Origin: an uncultured Planctomycetaceae bacterium
GTDB taxonomy: Bacteria > Planctomycetota > Planctomycetia > Pirellulales > UBA1268
Assembly (NCBI GenBank): GCA_903949225.1
Contig: CAJAYZ010000012.1
Location: 1-6,764, forward strand
Length of the DNA: 6,764 nucleotides
Reading direction: 5' to 3'
Both the position numbers and the translations under genes were made by a program. Positions 1 through 5,278 of the stretch are shown here, piece by piece (within the stretch, counting starts at the first letter, position 1; every line of letters starts with the position of its first letter). The notes below the pieces were generated by a model, which did not search any database, was not told where the DNA came from, and saw nothing but the letters and a program-made list of their open reading frames with translations.

Positions 1-1
1 C

Positions 2-829
2 ACCGGTGACGAGGCGGCTGCCAGGCGCGGGATCGCGATCCTCAACGTGTGGGGGCGGACGTTCACCGGCTACGTGCCGGCCGAGGGGCAAAATCTCCTC
101 GTCGCCGGCTGGATCGGCGCCCTGCTCGCGCCGGCGGCCGAGCTTCTCCGCGATCATCCCGACTGGAAGCCGGCCGACCGGGAGCGCGTGCAGCGGATGT
201 TCACGACGGCCTTCGCCCCGGCGCTCGAGCAAATGAGCCCCTGGAACGGCAACGTCGATCTCACCCAGATCGACGCCCTGATGAACATCGCCGTTTTCTG
301 TGAAGACGAGCGGCTCCTCCGGCTCGGGCTCGAGCGCCTCCGCCGCCGCAGCCCCGCCTACTTTCATCTCGCATCTGACGGACCCAAGGCGAAAGCGATC
401 GAGGGAGACGGCGGCGACGTGCCCGCTTTCTGGAGCCGGCCGGCGAGATGGCCCGATGGCCTCAGCCAGGAATCGTGCCGCGACAACGGCCATCACGCCC
501 AGTTTGCCCTCGCGTCGGCCCTCCATGCCGCCGAAGTCGCCTGGCAGCAGGGGATCGATGTCTACGCCGAGCAGCGCGACCGCTACGTCGCGGCGATGGA
601 ATTGCTCGCCCGCCAGCTCCTCGAGCGCTCGATGCTCGGCTGCTGCGGCGCCGATCGCGACGCCACGACCGGTGACCTCTACGACACCTTCGCCGTCGGC
701 TACCACCACTACCATCACCGCCTCGGTCTCGACCTGCCCCACACCGAGCGGCTGCTGCGCGAGGAGATCCGCCGTCGTGGCCAATCCGACTGGAACATCT
801 TCTTCGAGACGTTCACCCACGGCCGATAG
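2..829 (+). CDS. Alginate-lyase-family (PF05426-like) polysaccharide lyase, 5' partial
   Basis: The reading frame is open from the left edge (codons begin at base 2) to TAG at 827-829, so the N-terminus and any signal peptide are missing. The GTG at 47 is an internal Val, because the frame upstream (AAARRGIAILNVW) already looks like family sequence. The fold is the all-alpha toroid of alginate lyase-like proteins. Visible hallmarks are ILNVW near the start, the LVAGWIGALLAPAAELL helix, NGNVDL followed by ALMNIAVF around 248-298, the conserved block DGLSQESCRDNGHHAQFALA around 454-513, and VGYHHYHHRLGLDLP near 695-740. In this family the Asn/His of the RDxGH-type block and a Tyr support beta-elimination of uronate polysaccharides, so N and H near 484-496 are likely active-site residues (inference). 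The protein would normally be exported and degrade alginate-like or other uronic-acid glycans. Substrate cannot be read from sequence. Family confidence is good; exact activity is uncertain. Confidence 0.82.
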   Translation, partial: TGDEAAARRGIAILNVWGRTFTGYVPAEGQNLLVAGWIGALLAPAAELLRDHPDWKPADRERVQRMFTTAFAPALEQMSPWNGNVDLTQIDALMNIAVFCEDERLLRLGLERLRRRSPAYFHLASDGPKAKAIEGDGGDVPAFWSRPARWPDGLSQESCRDNGHHAQFALASALHAAEVAWQQGIDVYAEQRDRYVAAMELLARQLLERSMLGCCGADRDATTGDLYDTFAVGYHHYHHRLGLDLPHTERLLREEIRRRGQSDWNIFFETFTHGR

Positions 830-838
830 ACGGCAGAC

Positions 839-1795
839 TCACCCCACTGGCCAGAGGAGCTCGAGGGCGCGGTCGGCGATGCCGATCCTGGCCCGCATGC
901 CCGCCTCGAACTTCACGAAATCCTGCTCCATGCCGTCGCTGAAGATCACTCCCCCCGTGGGCATCTGCGAGACCAGGTCGAGCGTCTCGCTCCCGGTGAT
1001 CGGGCCCCACACGATCCCGGCGGCGCTCGAGAGACTCGTGAACGGCTCGCGGACGCTGAACCTTAGCTCGCGGGCCGTGGCGTCGAAGGCGTAGCGGTCG
1101 GCGAGATTCCCCACCGCCTTCTTCCCGAGGTGGGCCGTTGCCACCCCCGCGGCGGCCGTCATCACCGAGCGATACCAGCCGGTGGAGCCTGCGCCAGTGG
1201 AAACGATCACGCCGCTCGAAGACTGATTCTCGACGTTCCGCCGGTATTCGATCCGGTAGCGGGCCGAGGTGTGCGACTGAACGCCGATGAAGAGATCGTT
1301 GACCGCGTCGATCGTCTGGCCGTCGTCGAGCCGGGCCCGGGCCATCGTGATCTTGCGGACGGGGATCGAGCCGGCGAGAGCCGCGGGGATCGCTGCCGAC
1401 GCCCCCGCGATCGGAAAGGGGACGAGGACCCCGTCGATCCGCTCGGGATCGGGGTTGATCCCGAGGACCGGCTGCGTGGCGAGATACTTGGCGACGTTGA
1501 CGACGAGGCCATCGGGCCCGAGCGTGATGACGAGGTCGTGGGGGCCGAAGAGAAAGTTGGGGAGGAAGCCACGCTCGATCCACTGGCAGCGGATCCCGGC
1601 CGGGAGCGCCTTGCGGAGCGCCTGCCGGGCTTGTTCATAGGCCTCGTGGGCCTGCTCCACCTCGGCAAACGACTCGCCCCGGTTTTCGGCGAGGAACCGG
1701 GCCTGGCCGCGCGTGCCATGCCGCTCGACGAGCTCCTCGAGCATCGTCTTTCGCGTCACGACGACGATCTTCGTGAAACTCTCCCCCGCTCCCAT
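839..1795 (-). CDS. Divergent NAD-kinase-fold protein (ATP-NAD kinase superfamily), substrate unknown
   Basis: This 318-residue protein starts at ATG 1795, with GGAG at 1803-1806 seven bases upstream. The NAD kinase/diacylglycerol kinase fold is indicated by several features: a beta strand at residues 9-14 (KIVVVT), a glycine loop LGPDGLVVNVAKYL at 92-105, LGINPDPERIDGVL at 111-124, the Asn-Asp pair N166-D167 in AVNDLFIG, the loop SSGVIVSTGAGSTGW at 193-207 (NAD kinases have DGxxxSTPTGSTAY), and FSDGMEQDF near 285-293. The canonical GGDGT is replaced by G93-P94-D95-G96-L97, keeping the catalytic-type Asp but losing one Gly and the Thr. The N-terminal 80 residues are charged and helical, unlike the usual NAD kinase entry. 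NAD phosphorylation is therefore possible but not assured. From memory, related bacterial proteins share the G-x-DGL loop and sit beside SPFH genes. It is last in the rhomboid-SPFH run, 32 nt after the SPFH stop. No hairpin terminator is visible before the convergent lyase gene. Confidence 0.8.
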   Translation of the reverse strand: MGAGESFTKIVVVTRKTMLEELVERHGTRGQARFLAENRGESFAEVEQAHEAYEQARQALRKALPAGIRCQWIERGFLPNFLFGPHDLVITLGPDGLVVNVAKYLATQPVLGINPDPERIDGVLVPFPIAGASAAIPAALAGSIPVRKITMARARLDDGQTIDAVNDLFIGVQSHTSARYRIEYRRNVENQSSSGVIVSTGAGSTGWYRSVMTAAAGVATAHLGKKAVGNLADRYAFDATARELRFSVREPFTSLSSAAGIVWGPITGSETLDLVSQMPTGGVIFSDGMEQDFVKFEAGMRARIGIADRALELLWPVG

Positions 1796-1827
1796 TGCCC
1801 TTCTCCCCCGAGGCCCTTGGGGCGGTG

Positions 1828-2766
1828 TTAGTTCGCGCCGGCCCGGCCAGAGCCGTGATCCCCGCCGGAGGCCTTGTCATTGAGAAGGCTTGCAAGCAAG
1901 TCGCTGGTGATCGTCAGGTTGCCGATGCTGCCGGCATTGTCGGCCAGCTCGCGCATCGCATGGGCGAGAAGGAGCTTCGATTCGAGGCCCGCATAGACGG
2001 CAAGCTTCTTCCGCTCGGCATCGGCGTCCGCGTCGGCCTGGATTGCCCTGGCCGCCGCGGCGTTCTCCGCCTCCCGAAGGCTGTTGGCGCCGACAAGCTC
2101 GATCATGCCCTTCCGCTGCTCCTCGAGCGCCTTGTCGGAGGCGAGCTCCTTCTCGCGGATGCTCCGCTCCTCGTCGATCGTCGCTGCCCGCCGGGCATAG
2201 ACGGCGATGTCGGCGCGGCGGAGGAGCGATTCGCGGAGCTCGGCTTCGAGGGCCTTGGCGACTTCGGGCGTGGGGCGGACGGAGAGAAACTCCACCGAGA
2301 GGATCTCGACCCCCATCTCCTCGAGCATTCCACCTGATCCAAGCACGCCGCTGACGGCGGCGGCCAGCACCGGCGCGTCGCCGAGAGCCTTCTCGAGGGG
2401 GCGGGTGCCGATCTCACCGCGGGTCGCCACCTGGACGAGGTTTGCCACGCGGCGGCCGACCTTCTCGCGGTCGTCGGAGAGGGGCGCCTGGGTGAGCGGG
2501 TCGACGCTGAAGTTGAACAGCTGGGCGGCCCGCTTCGGCTCGCAGATCCTAAAAGTGGCCTGCCCCTGGATCGTGACCTGCTGATGGTCGGCCGAGAGCT
2601 CGTTGAACACGAAGCTCACGTCCTGGCTCTGCGTCGGCACGGCCACCACCTGGGTGTTGTAGCGCCAGTAATAGAAGGCCTTCGCCTGCCCTTCGCCGCG
2701 CAGCGTCCCGCCGGAATAGCGATAGATGTAGTCGGTCGGCTGGCCCTTGAAGTAGGGAAACCACAT
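1828..2766 (-). CDS. Soluble SPFH/Band 7 domain protein (stomatin/prohibitin superfamily)
   Basis: The 312-residue protein is read from ATG 2764-2766, which has a strong GGAGG at 2775-2779 eight bases upstream. A 19-codon-longer frame from TTG 2823 lacks a ribosome-binding site and would overlap the rhomboid stop, so I reject it. Sequence begins MWFPYFKGQPTDYIYRY. Residues about 10-185 form the SPFH domain: strands TDYIYRYSGGTLRGEGQAKA, TQVVAVPTQSQDVSFVFNELS, QQVTIQGQATFRI, then MGVEILSVEFLSVRPTPEVAKALEAEL. Residues about 185-260 are rich in Glu, Arg and Ala and should form the helical coiled coil that drives ring or filament assembly. The tail (260-312) holds a short helix and a Gly-rich end. 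There is no N-terminal transmembrane helix or signal, unlike stomatins and prohibitins, so membrane contact would be peripheral or through partners. SPFH proteins scaffold membrane microdomains and modulate proteases. Lying 53 nt after a rhomboid protease gene, it may organise that protease (inference). Confidence 0.86.
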   Translation of the reverse strand: MWFPYFKGQPTDYIYRYSGGTLRGEGQAKAFYYWRYNTQVVAVPTQSQDVSFVFNELSADHQQVTIQGQATFRICEPKRAAQLFNFSVDPLTQAPLSDDREKVGRRVANLVQVATRGEIGTRPLEKALGDAPVLAAAVSGVLGSGGMLEEMGVEILSVEFLSVRPTPEVAKALEAELRESLLRRADIAVYARRAATIDEERSIREKELASDKALEEQRKGMIELVGANSLREAENAAAARAIQADADADAERKKLAVYAGLESKLLLAHAMRELADNAGSIGNLTITSDLLASLLNDKASGGDHGSGRAGAN

Positions 2767-2774
2767 GATCGGCA

Positions 2775-2779
2775 CCTCC
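2775..2779 (-). promoter_or_regulatory. Shine-Dalgarno GGAGG that fixes the SPFH start
   Basis: On the - strand, GGAGG is followed by eight bases and ATG (2766-2764). This outranks the TTG at 2823, which has no purine-rich leader. It makes the SPFH protein 19 residues shorter than the longest frame and places its start 53 nt after the rhomboid stop. Confidence 0.75.
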
Positions 2780-2819
2780 GGAGGGGAACGCCGTAATTCT
2801 GCTTCCGTGAAGCCTCGAG

Positions 2820-4436
2820 TCAATCTGGTGGTTGAACGGAGTGTCGGGCGGCCGGGCGGCCGAGACGGTCACCGAGGAGGAGCGTGGCGACGAAGCCGAT
2901 CACCGCTCCGGAGAGGTGAGCCGTGAAGCTCAACTGCGGCACGAGCGTGTCGATCACCATCTGGGCGAGCACGACCCCGGCCATCGCCAGACCGCGGTTG
3001 CGGGCGGCGACGGCCCCCTCGTTGAACCAGCCGCGGAGCATCATCGCGGCGGTGGCGCCGATCAGCCCCATGACGGCGCCAGAGGCCCCGACGGCGATGA
3101 GGCGTTCGCCGGTGATCCAACTCTGGGCCGCCACGGCGGCCATCGAGCCGACCCCGGCGAGAAAATAGACGACGAGCGTGCGGCCCCGTCCGAGGCCGGC
3201 CTCGGCTTGCGGGCCGAGGGTCGCAAGCGCCCCGAGGTTCATGATCAGGTGGAGGGGCCCGAGGTGGAGGAACGTGGCCGTCAGCAGTCGCCACCACTCT
3301 CCCCGGCCGACGCAGTCGGCACAGAGGGCCCCGAGATCGTGGAGGACCTTGAGGTCGGTGCTGCCGTCGAACGCCAGCTGGAGGGCGAAGGCGAGGCCGT
3401 TGAGCGCGACGAGGCTCCATGTCACTAGGCTTGCGCCGGCCGCCGGCGGGCCCTTCTCGCCGAAACGAATCTCGGCCTCCAAGCTCGTCGCCTCTTCAGC
3501 GACGAACTTCTGGCGGGATTCGTCGAGGGGGGGAATCGGTTCATGGCTCGCCGCAATCCGCCGCCCGATCGCCTTGGCCCACACGTCGTCGGCACCGACA
3601 AGAAGGCGCTCGAACTCGGCACGAGCCGTGTCGTTCTCACCCGCCCGCAATCGGGCCGTCGCCAGCCAGTAGTCGCGGTACAGCGGCGGCGCTGTCGCGA
3701 GCGATCCGCCGAGGATCCGTTCCGCGCCCACGGGATGCCCCGCGAGCGCGAACATGTTGAGCTGGATCGAGTCGCGAAGGATGGCCAGCGGAATCGCTCG
3801 GATTCGCTTTCGATGGCGGCGGTAAAGGTCGACCATTCCAGCGCTGTCCCCCGTCTCACCGAGAGCGCGGATGACTGCGGCGAGCAGTTCGACATCGCGC
3901 TCGACCATTCCCGGATTGGCCGCCGACCAGGCGAGGATCTCTGCCCAGCTTTGAGTCAGCCGGCAACGGAGAAGGTTGGCCCGTTGACCGACCATGTTCC
4001 CGAGTCGACAGAGGGGCTCGAGGAGGGCGACGGCTCCATCCTCATCCCCCCGTGCCGTGAGGGCGACCGCGTCGATGAACCGGGAAGCCCCGGGCCAGCC
4101 GTCGGCGGGGTGAAGCAAGGCGGCAAGATCGGCAAGCCGCTTCGCCGGGCCGTACCGCTCGCGGATCACCTGGCGGGTACTGGCATTTGAGAGGATCGAC
4201 GGTAGGCAAACGAACACGAGCCATAGCGCCCCGGCGACGCCGATGACGAACGGTTGGCCGAGGACCCTCCCCACCAACGCGACCGCCATGATCGTCGCGA
4301 AGACGACGAGCCAACCGCGCTGCACGATGCCTTGACGCACCTGCATGATTGCCCACAGCGTCGAGGTCGCCGTCAGCATCCAGAAGACGATATCGGGCCA
4401 CGTCGGCATCGGGGCGGGACTCCTTTTGGGAGCCAT
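2820..4436 (-). CDS. Rhomboid-family intramembrane serine protease with N-terminal membrane segments and helical-repeat-like insert
   Basis: This is a 538-residue protein if translation starts at ATG 4434-4436 (GGGGAG at 4445-4450, 8-nt spacing). An ATG nine codons downstream (4407-4409) has a better AAAAGGAG at 4420-4427 with 10-nt spacing and starts MPTWPDIVFW, so it is a real alternative. A TTG at 4463 is unlikely. About three hydrophobic stretches occupy residues 15-85. Residues about 95-310 are soluble and Ala/Leu/Arg-rich with helix-pair periodicity resembling TPR-like repeats. The C-terminal 340-525 is the rhomboid domain: GEWWRLLTATFLHLG (379-393), H391, H396 and N400 in the HxxxxHxxxN oxyanion region, GASG with nucleophile S452, and AHLSGAVIGF with catalytic H507. 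Both dyad residues are present, so it should cleave transmembrane substrates in the inner membrane. It is first of the three-gene run, and its TGA (2822-2820) is 53 nt from the SPFH start. Rhomboid assignment is secure; the role of the N-terminal region is unknown. Confidence 0.9.
   Translation of the reverse strand: MAPKRSPAPMPTWPDIVFWMLTATSTLWAIMQVRQGIVQRGWLVVFATIMAVALVGRVLGQPFVIGVAGALWLVFVCLPSILSNASTRQVIRERYGPAKRLADLAALLHPADGWPGASRFIDAVALTARGDEDGAVALLEPLCRLGNMVGQRANLLRCRLTQSWAEILAWSAANPGMVERDVELLAAVIRALGETGDSAGMVDLYRRHRKRIRAIPLAILRDSIQLNMFALAGHPVGAERILGGSLATAPPLYRDYWLATARLRAGENDTARAEFERLLVGADDVWAKAIGRRIAASHEPIPPLDESRQKFVAEEATSLEAEIRFGEKGPPAAGASLVTWSLVALNGLAFALQLAFDGSTDLKVLHDLGALCADCVGRGEWWRLLTATFLHLGPLHLIMNLGALATLGPQAEAGLGRGRTLVVYFLAGVGSMAAVAAQSWITGERLIAVGASGAVMGLIGATAAMMLRGWFNEGAVAARNRGLAMAGVVLAQMVIDTLVPQLSFTAHLSGAVIGFVATLLLGDRLGRPAARHSVQPPD
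4420..4427 (-). promoter_or_regulatory. Shine-Dalgarno AAAAGGAG inside the 5' end of the rhomboid frame
   Basis: Read on the - strand, this purine block sits 10 bases before the second in-frame ATG (4409-4407). It is a better anti-Shine-Dalgarno match than the GGGGAG at 4445-4450 that serves the first ATG (4436), so the rhomboid may start nine codons later, directly before its first hydrophobic segment. Confidence 0.45.
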
Positions 4437-4446
4437 CTTGGCCGCT

Positions 4447-4458
4447 CCCCGAACGGGG
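4447..4458 (-). promoter_or_regulatory. Small GC hairpin overlapping the first rhomboid ribosome-binding site
   Basis: The - strand RNA would read CCCCGUUCGGGG, with four to five G-C pairs around a tiny loop. Its right arm is most of the GGGGAG Shine-Dalgarno for ATG 4436. It could reduce use of that start in favour of ATG 4409. A stem this short arises readily by chance in GC-rich DNA. Confidence 0.3.
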
Positions 4459-4563
4459 GGCAAGCCGCCGGCACGGAAGCGCGTTACCCCGTCGAGCGCA
4501 TACGGCTTGTGTCGGTGGCCTTCCCGAACGCTGCGATGGAGAGGGGGCCGATCGGCCGAGGGT

Positions 4564-4590
4564 ATTCTTCGATGAAAGTGATTCTTCGAT
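4564..4590. repeat. Exact 10-bp direct repeat, 17-bp period
   Basis: ATTCTTCGAT occurs at 4564-4573 and again at 4581-4590, separated by GAAAGTG. The units are identical and AT-richer than the surroundings. They lie 128-154 bp from the upstream-most ATG of the rhomboid gene and 156-182 bp from the DUF4440 start, a position suiting a regulator-binding site shared by the two divergent units. The repeat is directly seen; an operator role is inference. Confidence 0.55.
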
Positions 4591-4745
4591 TGTCAGGGCC
4601 GAAGGGGCTGTTTTTTTACTTGGGGCGCAGAACGCCCGGCCCCGGCATTGACCCCGTTGGCCCGTCCTCCGAGGATGGCAGAAGCATTCAATCGGTATGA
4701 CAAGCCTGCCGACCAACGCCATTCCTTCCACCCCCGAGGTCTTCC

Positions 4746-5213
4746 ATGCGACTGCTGTTCGTCGTGGCGCTGCTCCTGTCGGCGACCGTTTCCGCCGTGG
4801 CCAGTGCCCAGACCCCTGGCGACGAACGGTTGCTGGCCGAACTGACGGCACTCGAGCGGTCCAGTTGGGAAGCCACGCTCAAGGACGACAAAGATTTCTT
4901 CCGCACGTACATGGCGCCGGAGTTCAAGGGCTTCTTCGCCGATGGCACGGTCGCCGGCCGGGAGGAGTTCATCCGGAACATGGACGACTTCCACCTCGTC
5001 AAATACACGATGGGGGACGTGAGTCTGCTGCGGATCAACGAGAACGCCGTGATGGTGCTCTACCGGGCCAGCTTCGAGGGGGTGCACAAGGGAAAGGCGC
5101 TCTCGACGAGCGGGGTCGAATCGTCATCCCTCTACGTCCGCCGCGACGGCAAGTGGCTGGAGATTTTCTACCAGGAGACGGCCACGCCTCCCGCTGATTC
5201 CGGGGCAGAGTGA
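4746..5213 (+). CDS. Small exported DUF4440/NTF2-like (SnoaL-superfamily) protein
   Basis: This 155-residue protein starts at ATG 4746, with GAGG at 4736-4739 six bases upstream. Residues 1-21 are a Sec signal peptide: a short Arg start, the hydrophobic core LLFVVALLLSATVSAV, and a probable cleavage after Ala-Ser-Ala (21/22). The mature part follows the NTF2-like cone: helices DERLLAELTALERSSWEATLKDDKDFFRTYM, the turn APEFKGFFADGTVAGREEFI, and strands YTMGDVSLLRINENAVMVLYRASFEG, SSSLYVRRDGKWLEIFYQET. The pattern of an acidic/aromatic helix pair followed by G-x-x-x-G-x-x-x-F/Y and a C-terminal YVRRDGKW strand is typical of DUF4440. Members bind small ligands or act as minor enzymes, and most are unassigned, so no reaction is proposed. 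It is followed 65 nt later by the kinase gene on the same strand, with no visible terminator between, and the two could be cotranscribed. No lipobox cysteine is present, so it should be periplasmic or secreted. Confidence 0.82.
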   Translation: MRLLFVVALLLSATVSAVASAQTPGDERLLAELTALERSSWEATLKDDKDFFRTYMAPEFKGFFADGTVAGREEFIRNMDDFHLVKYTMGDVSLLRINENAVMVLYRASFEGVHKGKALSTSGVESSSLYVRRDGKWLEIFYQETATPPADSGAE

Positions 5214-5278
5214 CCGACCGTACGCTCCTCAATCTCGACCTCCCCGCCCCCCCTTCCCCGCCAGCATGAGGTCTTTTG

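Larger units (their letters stand above)
4437..4745. promoter_or_regulatory. Divergent intergenic region between the rhomboid cluster and the DUF4440 gene
   Basis: This 309-bp stretch is the only long non-coding interval and must hold the promoters of both transcription units. It contains an AT-richer core (about 4561-4620) with a 10-bp direct repeat and a seven-T run, set in otherwise GC-rich DNA. A weak TTGACC (4648-4653), 17-nt spacer, GAGGAT (4671-4676) combination could serve the + strand gene but matches only three of six -10 bases. I could not find a convincing sigma-70 promoter on the - strand. Frames crossing this region look non-coding. Confidence 0.5.

Noticed and set aside
300..1094. 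+ strand frame overlapping the lyase and the kinase-like 3' end
   Set aside because: The product is Ser/Arg/Ala/Thr low complexity in a shifted frame of the lyase and crosses two real genes.
1130..1831. Long + strand frame opposite the NAD-kinase-like gene
   Set aside because: It is a compositional shadow of the GC-rich - strand gene, with a low-complexity Arg/Gly/Asp-rich product, no recognisable domain, and the well-supported protein on the other strand.
1795..2337. + strand frame opposite the SPFH gene
   Set aside because: It is antisense to a clear SPFH protein, its product resembles no family, and no ribosome-binding site sets it apart.
4546..4557. Perfect 12-bp palindrome GGCCGATCGGCC
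   Set aside because: One or two palindromes of this length are expected by chance in several kilobases of GC-rich DNA, and nothing else points to an operator.
4648..4676. TTGACC, 17-nt spacer, GAGGAT as a sigma-70 promoter
   Set aside because: The -10 element matches only half the consensus, so it is noted within the intergenic entry but not called as a feature.
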